From Candidatus Peregrinibacteria bacterium RIFOXYA2_FULL_41_18 (GTDB taxonomy: Bacteria; Patescibacteriota; Gracilibacteria; UBA1369; UBA12470), in assembly GCA_001788795.1 (NCBI GenBank), contig MFXH01000014.1, positions 1 through 47,382 on the forward strand: DNA of 47,382 nt, in the 5' to 3' direction. The notes below the pieces were generated by a model, which saw only the letters and a list, made by a program, of their open reading frames with translations, did not search any database and had not been told where the DNA came from. Both the position numbers and the translations under genes were made by a program. Below are positions 23,254 to 30,742 of the stretch, piece by piece (the first letter of the stretch is position 1; each line of letters begins with the position of its first letter).

Positions 23254-23880
23254 TTATTGTCGGTGAAAACTTTTAATCAGGTCCTTTATTTTTTTAAGCA
23301 TTCGTCTTGTTTCTTCTGCTGTATAGGTTGTTCTTTTCTTTATTCCTAAAAATGTTTTAACAGATGGTAAGCTATTACATATTTCATTGATGGTTTTCCC
23401 ATTTTCATACAGTCTGTATATCATTAAGTATAGGTCTATATTGTCCCATTTCCTCTTTATGTGCGTTGGTTGCTTGGACAATCCCACATTGTTTTTAGCC
23501 ATTAGCTTTATTAAGCCTCCGACCCCTTGTCTTATGCTTTCCCATTCTTTGGTGCTAACAGGTCCTCTTATTTTTATATTCGCATATGGGGTTGGCGGAT
23601 ATTCTGGTATATCTCCACAAACATAGCTTATTTCGTAATTTTGATAAAAATCTTTTGGACCGAAATATAAATCGACTAGCGATATGTTTTCTCTTGTAAT
23701 TGGTATGAAAAAGTCCTTTAGAAGTTTTTGTATGTCTTTTCCACTTGGACCTGTTGTAAAATCACATTTTTCATTTTCCGGTATTCCTGCTTCTTTACGG
23801 ATTTGGTTTGTCCTTTTTCGAAATTCCTTGGAGCTTTTGTCTAGGATTTTGATGTATTTAGCTAAATTATCGTTTCTCAT
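23254..23880 (-). CDS. Element-borne hypothetical, possible C-terminal HTH
   Basis: 208-aa lysine-rich soluble protein, AT-rich. No family recognised. The C-terminal 65 residues (IDLYLMIYRLYENGKTINEICNSL, YTAEETRRMLKKIKDLIKSF) resemble a helix-turn-helix of the resolvase or sigma-like type and suggest DNA binding. The N-terminal part contains KKDFFIPIT-like and VDLYFGPKDFYQN segments. It may be a replication or transcription regulator of the element. Its upstream region is shared, divergently, with the structured leader of the surface nuclease gene. Confidence 0.65.
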   Translation of the reverse strand: MRNDNLAKYIKILDKSSKEFRKRTNQIRKEAGIPENEKCDFTTGPSGKDIQKLLKDFFIPITRENISLVDLYFGPKDFYQNYEISYVCGDIPEYPPTPYANIKIRGPVSTKEWESIRQGVGGLIKLMAKNNVGLSKQPTHIKRKWDNIDLYLMIYRLYENGKTINEICNSLPSVKTFLGIKKRTTYTAEETRRMLKKIKDLIKSFHRQ

Positions 23881-23966
23881 TTTACATGTAGGATATAATG
23901 GTTGTTAAAACTTTAGCAAAACCTAGTAAGGTTTAACACCTTTTTTGTAGATGCTGGTTTGTTTCG

Positions 23967-23995
23967 TTTGTGGGAATCTACGATTTTGCTATAAT
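23967..23995 (+). promoter_or_regulatory. Promoter of the structured leader RNA
   Basis: TATAAT at 23990-23995 with a TTTGTG-type -35 about 17 bp upstream. It places the RNA start at about 24002, exactly where the long stem begins. Confidence 0.55.
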
Positions 23996-24001
23996 CGATT
24001 C

Positions 24002-24138
24002 GCTCTCCCGTATCTATGTTTCACATTTTTGTGTTGGTATTGGTCAATTCAGTCCAAGATGGGGCAACCTGTCTACCTACTGAATTGACTCCTTGTGAGA
24101 CAACGATGTGGGAGAGCTAGACGGTTGTCCCTTTTGTT
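24002..24138 (+). ncRNA. Structured leader RNA of the SLH-nuclease gene
   Basis: Three nested stems form one long rod: GCTCTCCC (24002-24009) with GGGAGAGC (24110-24117), GTTTCACA (24018-24025) with TGTGAGAC (24094-24101, one G-U), and GTCAATTCAGT (24043-24053) with ACTGAATTGAC (24079-24089), capped by a 25-nt loop. GACAAC (24099-24104) can instead pair with GTTGTC (24124-24129) before CCTTTTG, giving a competing terminator-like hairpin. The layout is that of a cis-regulatory switch, but it matches no class I know. Confidence 0.6.
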
Positions 24139-24155
24139 ATTCCTAACCCAATTGT

Positions 24156-25541
24156 ATGAAAAAAGCATTTATTGCGCTTCTCATCTCTGTTTTGCTTATC
24201 CCGAATGTGTTCGCTGGAACTTTCGATGATGTTGTCTCTAGCGATGAGAATTATGTTGCGATTGAGTATCTTGTTTCGATCGGGACGCTACAAGGTTATA
24301 GCGATGGCATTTTCCAGCCCGATACAACGATAAATCGTGCGGAGTTGATGAAAGTATTGGTTGCCGGACAAGGTATATCTCCCGATGAAAATACTTATAA
24401 AGATTGCTATTCCGATGTTGCGAGTGATTGGTATGCAAAATATGTTTGTTATGCAACCGAACAAGGTTGGGTTGGCGGTTATCCCGATGGAACTTTCAAG
24501 CCTGCTCAAACGGTTAATAAGGTTGAGGCTCTAAAAATGCTTGTAAATGCTCTTGGTTTGGGTTCAAAGCTACCTGAAACTGTAAGTGAGGATTTGTTCG
24601 ATGATACGGATAATTCTGCTTGGTATGCGCCTTATTTGTATGTTGCGAAGGATTTAAACCTTCTTGAAGTAACCGATCGAGATTATGGACCGTCTAGTGA
24701 TATGAACCGCGGAGGCGTTGCTGAATATATCTTTAGGACGCTTGTTGTAAATGAGTTACTTATAGATTCTTATACTGCCGAATACCGTGATCAGTTTTTA
24801 ACAGATAAAGGATTGTCGAGTCTTATAGAGACTCCTGTTTTATACGATGTGGATTATGTTGTTGATGGTGATACGATTCGTCTTACCGATGGTCAATATG
24901 TGAGATTGCTTGGTATTGATACGCCTGAAACCGACGAATGTTATTACGATGAAGCCAAAGCGTATTTAGAGGGCTTAATAGGCGACAATCAGGTTGAGTT
25001 GGTCGCTGACGAGATAAATGACGACAAGGACGCTTACGACAGATTGCTTCGATATATTTATGTGAATGACGAGCTCGTTAATTTGACGATGGTTGAGGAT
25101 GGATATGCTGAATATTATGACTCTTATGACATTACACTTGCTGATGATTTCGATAATGCCGAAGGCGAGGCTTCTTTATCCGGACTTGGTTTGTGGACCG
25201 CTTGTTTTGATAATACGAGTGCGGAGGTAGTTGATGGTTTGTATATCAGCTATGTTCTCTATGATGGCGATGTCCCAGATGTTGAATCGGATGAATATGT
25301 TGAAATCACAAACGGTTCTGTTGCCGATATTGATCTAACCGATTATTACATTATGGGGTCGTCTGGTGATGAGAAATTCACATTCTCTGATTACACTCTC
25401 GCCTCTGGTGAAGCTGTTAAGGTCTATACAAATCAAGGAGATATTAGTTTCGGTGTCAATAAGGCTATATGGAGTAATTCGGGGGAAACCGTGTATTTGT
25501 ATGGACCAGAGAATGTACTGGTTGATAGCTTTATATACTGA
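24156..25541 (+). CDS. Surface nuclease: SLH domains, staphylococcal nuclease domain, lamin-tail domain
   Basis: 461-aa exported protein. Signal peptide MKKAFIALLISVLLIPNVFA (1-20). Three S-layer homology repeats (about 22-68, 82-130, 143-197; motifs GYSDGIFQPDTTINRAEL and GGYPDGTFKPAQTVNKVEAL) bind the cell wall. A thermonuclease domain (230-355) has VVDGDTIRL, YVRLLGIDTPE and YDRLLRYIY, so the residues matching the known active site are present (D239, R250, D255, E258, R296). A C-terminal lamin-tail domain (about 360-461) ends with GETVYLYGPENVLVDSFIY. It likely degrades extracellular DNA or RNA at the surface. It is cargo of the tRNA-Thr element and stands behind a structured leader. Confidence 0.93.
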   Translation: MKKAFIALLISVLLIPNVFAGTFDDVVSSDENYVAIEYLVSIGTLQGYSDGIFQPDTTINRAELMKVLVAGQGISPDENTYKDCYSDVASDWYAKYVCYATEQGWVGGYPDGTFKPAQTVNKVEALKMLVNALGLGSKLPETVSEDLFDDTDNSAWYAPYLYVAKDLNLLEVTDRDYGPSSDMNRGGVAEYIFRTLVVNELLIDSYTAEYRDQFLTDKGLSSLIETPVLYDVDYVVDGDTIRLTDGQYVRLLGIDTPETDECYYDEAKAYLEGLIGDNQVELVADEINDDKDAYDRLLRYIYVNDELVNLTMVEDGYAEYYDSYDITLADDFDNAEGEASLSGLGLWTACFDNTSAEVVDGLYISYVLYDGDVPDVESDEYVEITNGSVADIDLTDYYIMGSSGDEKFTFSDYTLASGEAVKVYTNQGDISFGVNKAIWSNSGETVYLYGPENVLVDSFIY

Positions 25542-25605
25542 AAAATGGCTTGTTCTTATGACTGATGAAGAATAGTATGCTTAATGCTTGTTAAATAACA
25601 AAATC

Positions 25606-25923
25606 ATGGTATCCGAATCTGCGTCCATAAGGGCAATTAAATTAGTTCGTGCGGTATTTGAATCAGTACATGGCAATCTTGGTTTGTTGAAGTTTAATAT
25701 TGAAGAGCTGATACCAACAAATGGCACAAACGGCGAGGAATCGAAAAAGTGGGATATAACCTGTAGTTTTTTTGAAACATTGGGCAGTAATGCCCCAACT
25801 CGCTATAAAGTATCTGTGAGTTTAAATGACAATTCGGTTAGTATAAAAAAAATAAGTGAAGAGGCAAGTCAACCTGCGAGATCATTTGTTGTTAAGGAGA
25901 CACCTCAAGACAGCCAAATATAA
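25606..25923 (+). CDS. Small partner protein of the PIN-like nuclease
   Basis: 105-aa protein, no recognised family. A helical start (SIRAIKLVRAVFESVHGNLGLL) is followed by a beta-rich part (KKWDITCSFFETLGS, TRYKVSVSLNDNSVSIKKI) and a polar tail. The ATG at 25606 is preferred; an in-frame TTG lies six codons upstream. Its stop codon overlaps the next start as TAATG, so the two proteins are translationally coupled and probably act together. It may be an antitoxin-like or sensor partner, but it lacks a clear DNA-binding domain. Confidence 0.6.
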   Translation: MVSESASIRAIKLVRAVFESVHGNLGLLKFNIEELIPTNGTNGEESKKWDITCSFFETLGSNAPTRYKVSVSLNDNSVSIKKISEEASQPARSFVVKETPQDSQI

Positions 25924-26474
25924 TGCTATTAGACTGTTATAATATTTATGAAAAAGAGTATTTTAGCCCTTACACAAGCAGAGGGGTTATTATTGATTCT
26001 AGTGTAATGATAACACTTGTTGATGGTCTTATAGATGCGAGAATAAGTAAGCGAAAACCAAATAAATCATCTCAGTATTGGAAACTGCTACATTTCTTAG
26101 ATTTGATTTGTCTTCCTAATAATTGGGATAAATTTTCAATTACACCGCATATATTAACAGAGGTTTGTAGTTATTTACGAAATAATTACAGCAAGCACAG
26201 GCACTACAAAGATATTGTTAAGGAAGTCTCACCTTTTTTGGCTGAAATGAGAGAGGAGTTAATATGTAAAAGTTCTATTATAGGACATCCTGATTTTAAG
26301 AATGCCATTATTGAGGTTGGAGATATATCTATATCTATAGTTGCTGATGATTTCGTGGGTCGTGCTGATAAGATTGCAATTTTATCTGTAGATCATAGGC
26401 TTAATGACACATATGTAGACAATCCCAATGTTTTAGTAATGGATTTCGTTACTGTAGTTAATAATCTTTTATAG
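25923..26474 (+). CDS. PIN-domain-like nuclease
   Basis: 183-aa protein with the spacing of acidic residues seen in PIN ribonucleases: D in GVIIDSSVMITL (about residue 26), E in ITPHILTEVCSYL (about 78), D in EVGDISISIVADDF (about 134 and 142) and D in IAILSVDHRLND (about 158). PIN domains cut RNA with metal ions and are common as toxins and defence effectors. The PIN call is from motif spacing only. It is AT-rich, coupled to the small upstream gene, and lies in the cargo part of the element. Confidence 0.65.
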   Translation: MLLDCYNIYEKEYFSPYTSRGVIIDSSVMITLVDGLIDARISKRKPNKSSQYWKLLHFLDLICLPNNWDKFSITPHILTEVCSYLRNNYSKHRHYKDIVKEVSPFLAEMREELICKSSIIGHPDFKNAIIEVGDISISIVADDFVGRADKIAILSVDHRLNDTYVDNPNVLVMDFVTVVNNLL

Positions 26475-26564
26475 CGATTTCCTCTTAGCCTTGATGGAAT
26501 CATCTGTTTGTATATGTACGGTTAAGTTATTCTTCTGCTCGTTTATTCAGCTAAAGTGTGGTTA

Positions 26565-27488
26565 TTAAATTTTAATGCTCTTGAACACAGCTTGATAATG
26601 TTTTTTCCATAGTTTGCTGGTGCAGTTTTTGATGAGAGGGGGGAGCTTTGTATCAAAAATATTCTCGAATATGCCTAAAGTTAAGATTACATATAAAGCT
26701 GTTAGGAATGCATTATTTAAAATCGTATTGAGCAAAGGTATGTTTATTCTCTTAAAAAAGAAAAGAACATAAAAGATTAAGTGAATTGAACTGTAAAATA
26801 AGATTGTTCTTTTTGCTATTATGTAACCGAAAAAGTTTATTTGAGCTGGTTTTTCTTCGGTTATGTTGGTATTTATTAAATTTCTTTGATTGGATCTTTC
26901 GGGTTTTACCTCTTGTTCTACTAAGTCAAATTGGACTTTTTCGCCAGATGAGATGTGTAAAAACCATTGAAGCAATAATGCTAGTTGTTTATATGTACCG
27001 GCTTGAATTTCCCTTTGTAGTATTCTGGATCTTAAACTAAGGCCTCCAAATGTTTTTGACGTTTTGGTATGTAGGTCATATATTTGATTTAGTATTTCAA
27101 TTGCTTGAATTTTATTATTCTTTTTGTCGTAAAAATAATTTTTTTCTTTGTCGTAGAAATACTCATCGCGTGAAATAAGGTTAATTGGCTCAAGTCGTCT
27201 ATTTTTTATATACTTGTCTGTAATAAAAAATTTCCCATCTCTCTCTTCTGTTAGCTCTGCCCTTATTATTAAAGGTATCTGATCATTTTCTAGTTTATCT
27301 TTTGGTAGATAAACATGTATGAAAGTTACATATTTTTTATCATTAGGTATCCCTAGTTTTTTTCTTAAACTAGGAGCTATATATTTTTTTGTGCTAAACC
27401 CAATATCATCATCTAGCTCAGTATGCTTCGTGAATCCATCGTAGGGCAGGTTGAATGAATTGATAAATCCAATTTTTGTTAACGCCAT
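26565..27488 (-). CDS. Element-borne membrane protein of unknown function
   Basis: 307-aa AT-rich protein. Residues 1-215 are soluble and Lys/Ile-rich (KKYVTFIHVYLPKDKLEND, FGGLSLRSRILQREIQAGTY). The C-terminal part has two or three hydrophobic segments (TILFYSSIHLIFYVLFFF, FLTALYVILTLGIF). No family recognised. A soluble N-terminal domain joined to a short membrane tail, next to a PIN-type gene at the element's edge, is a layout often seen in phage-defence cargo; that is inference only. A short direct repeat (TTCTTCTGCTCGTT) flanks the gene at 26529 and 27562. Confidence 0.6.
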   Translation of the reverse strand: MALTKIGFINSFNLPYDGFTKHTELDDDIGFSTKKYIAPSLRKKLGIPNDKKYVTFIHVYLPKDKLENDQIPLIIRAELTEERDGKFFITDKYIKNRRLEPINLISRDEYFYDKEKNYFYDKKNNKIQAIEILNQIYDLHTKTSKTFGGLSLRSRILQREIQAGTYKQLALLLQWFLHISSGEKVQFDLVEQEVKPERSNQRNLINTNITEEKPAQINFFGYIIAKRTILFYSSIHLIFYVLFFFKRINIPLLNTILNNAFLTALYVILTLGIFENIFDTKLPPLIKNCTSKLWKKHYQAVFKSIKI

Positions 27489-27628
27489 TTTTGATGTTTA
27501 GTGTATTAAACAATCTTTATTATTCTCTCCAGTTTTGCTATAGTCAAACCGTCTTGGATGTACTCTTCTGCTCGTTCATTTAAAACCGGTGCTTGCTCTG
27601 TACAAAACGGCTTGCGTAAGCCGAAAGC

Positions 27629-27663
27629 GGGCTCTGGGAGGCATCCACTATTCTTGGTAAGGA
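27629..27663 (+). other. attR with left arm of the attP palindrome
   Basis: Core TGGTAAGGA (27655-27663) is preceded by GGCTCTGGGAGGCATCC. In the excised circle this arm would face GGATGCACTCCTCGAGCC (19698-19715), an imperfect inverted repeat around the core. Confidence 0.65.
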
Positions 27664-27698
27664 CGGGGTCACCGGTTCAATTCCGGTTCGCGGCTCCA
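27655..27698 (+). pseudogene. Host tRNA-Thr(GGU), 3' half
   Basis: TGGTAAGGACG (loop and 3' strand of the anticodon stem), variable loop GGGTC, T arm ACCGG-TTCAATT-CCGGT, acceptor TCGCGGC, discriminator T and CCA. It pairs perfectly with the 5' half at 19660-19691, and no tRNA 5' half precedes it here. Confidence 0.88.
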
Positions 27699-27699
27699 T

Positions 27700-28236
27700 T
27701 TAGTAGTTCCCTGTGGCCGGTATGAAAAAACTTTCAGTTATAGCTGTCTGCGCTTCTTCATTGGTATCTAAAACTTGGATTTCGTATGTTTTTGAAGATG
27801 TCCATACGAAATAGTATGTCACATTGTATCCGATTTCCGAGCCTACAGTAATTTTGTGCGCGTTAATGTTGCCGATTGCGATTTCATCTTTTTCTTCGAT
27901 TACCTCGACAGCCCCTTCTTTTATTTCCGCGATTCTGGCTTCTAGGTCTTCAACAGACCTGATATAAAAACCTTCTGACCAGTAATCCGAGTCCGGCCCG
28001 ACCCAAACCGTATCACTTTTCTCTATTCCGGCGTTGTCGTAATTCGCAGTGTAAATCGCGTATCCTTCAGGGATGTTGATATTGAATCCGAAATTTTCCG
28101 AAAGGTATTCTTGGTCATAAACGGTTGTAACATCTTCTGCGTTTTCTGTGCTTGGCTGATTTGCGGTTTCCGCCGCTTGGCAACCCGCTGTAATAAGCAG
28201 TGCGAGTGCCGATAGAACGATGAGTGTTTTTTTCAT
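27700..28236 (-). CDS. Lipoprotein of unknown function
   Basis: 178-aa exported lipoprotein. The signal MKKTLIVLSALALLITAGC has its lipid Cys at residue 19. A polar linker (QAAETANQPSTENAED) is followed by a single compact domain (residues 45-178) with alternating strands (FGFNINIPEGYAIYTA, KITVGSEIGYNVTYYFVW, KTYEIQVLDTNEEAQ) that resembles PsbP/DUF-type lipoprotein domains. The stop codon is 1 bp beyond the CCA end of the split tRNA, so the insertion left this gene intact. It stands 18 bp after the DUF2000 gene on the same strand. Confidence 0.8.
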   Translation of the reverse strand: MKKTLIVLSALALLITAGCQAAETANQPSTENAEDVTTVYDQEYLSENFGFNINIPEGYAIYTANYDNAGIEKSDTVWVGPDSDYWSEGFYIRSVEDLEARIAEIKEGAVEVIEEKDEIAIGNINAHKITVGSEIGYNVTYYFVWTSSKTYEIQVLDTNEEAQTAITESFFIPATGNY

Positions 28237-28254
28237 GGTTGTATTTTTAGGTTA

Positions 28255-28665
28255 TTAAATCCATAACGAAAACTTCTTCGTCAGTTCATCCAAATCGCTT
28301 CTTTCTCCAAGCATGCAAATCCCGTAATATTCCAGTTCCGCTTCAGGAGTAGATTCGGATGCGGCGACCTGTTCTTCCCAGCTTCCAACTGTCATAGCGC
28401 TTGTGAATGAGGCGAATGGGATTCTTTTTTCTATCAAACCGTTTCGGAGTGTTCGGATTTTGTTCGAATTATCCGCGCGGAGAATTATGTAAGGGAATTT
28501 CGATGCCATGTGTGCGCCTCCATCTTTGTCCTTGTAATTTATTACACCCATATCCTGATCCGGATATGAATTGGTCAGGCCGACTGTCATGTGGGCGAGG
28601 GCGTTCATTACTTTTCCGGTTTCGATTTTTTTGTTTAGGACGGCGACGAATTTTCTTGAGGTCAT
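28255..28665 (-). CDS. DUF2000 family protein
   Basis: 136-aa protein matching the usual length of DUF2000, whose fold resembles peptidyl-tRNA hydrolase 2. Visible landmarks are SRKFVAVLNKKIETGKVMNA (strand and helix), ALAHMTVGL, KFPYIILRADNSNKIRTL, and FTSAMTVGSWEEQV followed by ELEYYGICMLGE. The biochemical role is unknown for the family. I start at the ATG at 28665. The frame stays open to 28845, but the upstream part is unlike the family. Probably in one operon with the following lipoprotein gene. Confidence 0.85.
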   Translation of the reverse strand: MTSRKFVAVLNKKIETGKVMNALAHMTVGLTNSYPDQDMGVINYKDKDGGAHMASKFPYIILRADNSNKIRTLRNGLIEKRIPFASFTSAMTVGSWEEQVAASESTPEAELEYYGICMLGERSDLDELTKKFSLWI

Positions 28666-28891
28666 ATTTAGAATTATTAAATTTGTATGAATTTTACCAA
28701 ATCCATGAGGAATCCGAAAGGTAGTGGAATCTGGTATTTTCGTATCAATAAGTAGTACGGGGCGCTTGGTGTTTTTGCGGAGGATGGAGATTTGATTGTT
28801 TTCAAGATCGATGATCATCAGGGGTGAAGGTCTTGGCTTCTGCAAGCCATTGCCCTGCTTGCTTTAAGGCTGTTTTTATTGTATCTTGCAT
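28666..28891 (-). pseudogene. Possible decayed small ORF upstream of DUF2000
   Basis: An ATG at 28891 opens a 29-residue frame (MQDTIKTALKQAGQWLAEAK...) that stops at 28802. A second frame then continues with coding-like sequence (IIDLENNQISILRKNTKRPV) up to the DUF2000 start. One base shift would join them into a protein of about 75 aa. Otherwise this divergent region holds only promoter-like AT-rich sequence. Confidence 0.25.
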
Positions 28892-28947
28892 GAGTCAATA
28901 ATAACTAAGAAGGCCGTTTACTCGCCTTCGGCTCGTTGCCGGCTACT

Positions 28948-30648
28948 ATGCAAAACCCAATCATCTCATTACTGCGTGAATCTTTCAAATATGCCAAGGG
29001 GCATAGAGGTATGATGATTTTTTATCTCGTACTTTCGTGTATTGCGAATGCGGTTATTTTGTTTGAGCCTTATGTTTTCGGGCGATTACTTGTTGTGCTC
29101 CAAGAGGGTGGAGATATGGAAATTTTGCTTAAAAAAACTTACTTCTATCTTGCGGTTTTGGTTGCGTTGCCGATTGTTTTTTGGGTTTTTCACGGAGTTT
29201 CTAGATATTACGAGAGAAAAGTTGCGTTTTTCATTATGGGTTTCTATCAACAGTCCGCTCTTCAGGCGTTATTTTCGCTTCCGGTCGAATGGCATCGCAA
29301 GCATCATTCAGGGAAAAATATAGACAAGATTAGGCGTGCCGGTATGGCGCTTCTCAATTTCGCGAGCGATGTTTTCGTTTTGGTTGAGATTTTCGTGACG
29401 CTTGGCGGTGCTTTCATACTGCTTTGTTTTGTTAAGCTTTATGCCGGGCTGACTGCTTTCTTGGTGAGTTTTCTGGCGTTCTCGGTTGTTATTTTTTTCG
29501 ATCGAATTTTGTTCAAACAATTCAAGAGTCTTAACTCGGCTTACGGGAAGACGGCTTCGGCTGTTCATGATTATGTTTCAAATGTGTTTACGGTTTTGAC
29601 GATGAGGTTTGAGAAGAGTGCTATTCGTGAATATTTGAGGCGATATTTTTTGCCTTTTGAGCTCTATAAGAAAAATGTTTTTTTGAATGAGGTGAAGTGG
29701 GCGAGCGTGACACTGGTTGTTACCTTAATGACAATTTTTGTTATCGGTTATGAGATTTTTGATGAATTGAAAGTTTCCGGCGTTGTGTCGGTCGGCGTGC
29801 TTTATACGCTTTTTGCTTATATGGATCGTGTGGGTTCTCGTTTCTATGAGTTCGCTTGGAAATACAGTCAGACGGTTGAGCAAAACGCTTCCGTTAAGTC
29901 AGCTGAGAATATTTTTAGCGATTATGCGAAATACGGGTTCAAATCTTCTGCGAAAGCGCCGAAAAACTGGAAGAAGATTGAGGTTCGCGGTATGCATTTT
30001 ACATATCTTGATGAAAAGAGAAAAAAGCATCAAATTGAAGATGTTAATTTGGAAATTCCAAGAGGTGCGAAGATCGCCTTTGTCGGAGAAAGTGGATGCG
30101 GAAAAAGTACGGTATTAGGTCTCCTGAGGGGGATTTATAAGGCGAGTAAGGGTTTGGTTTTTGCAGATGGGAAAAAATTGCCGTATGGCGTTGCTCATTT
30201 GGCGAATATCACAACGCTTATGCCGCAGGAGCCTGAGGTTTTTAACAATACTATTAGATATAATTTGACGATGGGCGTGCCCGTTTCCGGTTCCGAAATC
30301 GCAAGAGTTATGAAGATTGCTCGATTCGATACGGTGTTGGCGAAATTGCCTGATGGACTCGAAACGGATATTGCAGAAAAGGGGATTAATTTGAGCGGAG
30401 GAGAAAAGCAGAGAATGGCGCTTGCGCGTGGACTAATTGCCGGCAAGGGGAGTGATATTCTTCTTATGGACGAGCCGACGAGCAGTGTTGATATGAAAAA
30501 CGAACGAGCGATTTTCGAGAAGATTTTTGCCGAGTATAAAGGCAAGACGATTATTGCGTCTGTTCACAGGCTGAGCTTGCTTGATTTGTTTGATGTGGTT
30601 GTGAGGTTTGAGGATGGGAGAGCGGTGGGGGTAGAAAGTAGAAGGTAG
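28948..30648 (+). CDS. ABC exporter (fused membrane and ATPase domains)
   Basis: 566-aa half-transporter of the type IV (MsbA-like) exporter class. The N-terminal six-helix domain spans about residues 1-320. The ATPase domain (about 335-566) has Walker A GESGCGKST, Q-loop MPQEPEVFNNTIRYNL, signature LSGGEKQRMALARG, Walker B ILLMDEPTSSVD and the switch His in IIASVHRLS. It should work as a homodimer exporting a lipid, peptide or drug; the substrate is unknown. I use the ATG at 28948, not the TTG four codons upstream. The last codons run into a repeat array. Confidence 0.95.
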   Translation: MQNPIISLLRESFKYAKGHRGMMIFYLVLSCIANAVILFEPYVFGRLLVVLQEGGDMEILLKKTYFYLAVLVALPIVFWVFHGVSRYYERKVAFFIMGFYQQSALQALFSLPVEWHRKHHSGKNIDKIRRAGMALLNFASDVFVLVEIFVTLGGAFILLCFVKLYAGLTAFLVSFLAFSVVIFFDRILFKQFKSLNSAYGKTASAVHDYVSNVFTVLTMRFEKSAIREYLRRYFLPFELYKKNVFLNEVKWASVTLVVTLMTIFVIGYEIFDELKVSGVVSVGVLYTLFAYMDRVGSRFYEFAWKYSQTVEQNASVKSAENIFSDYAKYGFKSSAKAPKNWKKIEVRGMHFTYLDEKRKKHQIEDVNLEIPRGAKIAFVGESGCGKSTVLGLLRGIYKASKGLVFADGKKLPYGVAHLANITTLMPQEPEVFNNTIRYNLTMGVPVSGSEIARVMKIARFDTVLAKLPDGLETDIAEKGINLSGGEKQRMALARGLIAGKGSDILLMDEPTSSVDMKNERAIFEKIFAEYKGKTIIASVHRLSLLDLFDVVVRFEDGRAVGVESRR

Positions 30649-30670
30649 AGAGTAGAAGGGAGTGGGAAGG
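30628..30670. repeat. GTAGAAA / GTAGAAG / GTAGAGA heptad array (R14)
   Basis: GTAGAAA, GTAGAAG, GTAGAGA, GTAGAAG, GGAGTGG in strict 7-bp register, overlapping the 3' end and stop codon of the ABC exporter gene. Confidence 0.8.
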
Positions 30671-30681
30671 GCGACGATGGG

Positions 30682-30710
30682 TTGACAGGTCGACCACCTT
30701 GTTTTATTAT
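30682..30710 (+). promoter_or_regulatory. Strong promoter of the 307-aa lipoprotein
   Basis: Consensus TTGACA (30682-30687), 17-bp spacer, TATTAT (30705-30710). The start codon is 32 bp downstream. Confidence 0.75.
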
Positions 30711-30742
30711 CTGATTGAATATTTTTTTATTGATTATTGTTT

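Larger units (their letters stand above)
19692..27654 (+). mobile_element. 7.96-kb integrative element in the anticodon loop of tRNA-Thr(GGU)
   Basis: Bounded by the 9-bp direct repeat TGGTAAGGA at 19692-19700 (attL) and 27655-27663 (attR), which is the anticodon loop and stem of a tRNA-Thr. It carries a complete tRNA-Thr next to attL, a tyrosine recombinase pointing inward, a second tyrosine recombinase, an AT-hook-like small protein, a surface nuclease, a PIN-like pair and unknown genes. The genes from 23.2 to 27.5 kb are markedly AT-rich. None of the heptad arrays found in nearly every chromosomal stretch of this window occurs inside. There are no replication, packaging or conjugation genes, so it is probably a small genomic island or satellite. 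Confidence 0.88.

Noticed and set aside
24002..24138. T-box leader or SAM, GEMM, purine or THF riboswitch
   Set aside because: The conserved sequence blocks of these classes (T-box AGGGUGGNACCGCG, GEMM, purine core, S-box core) are all missing.
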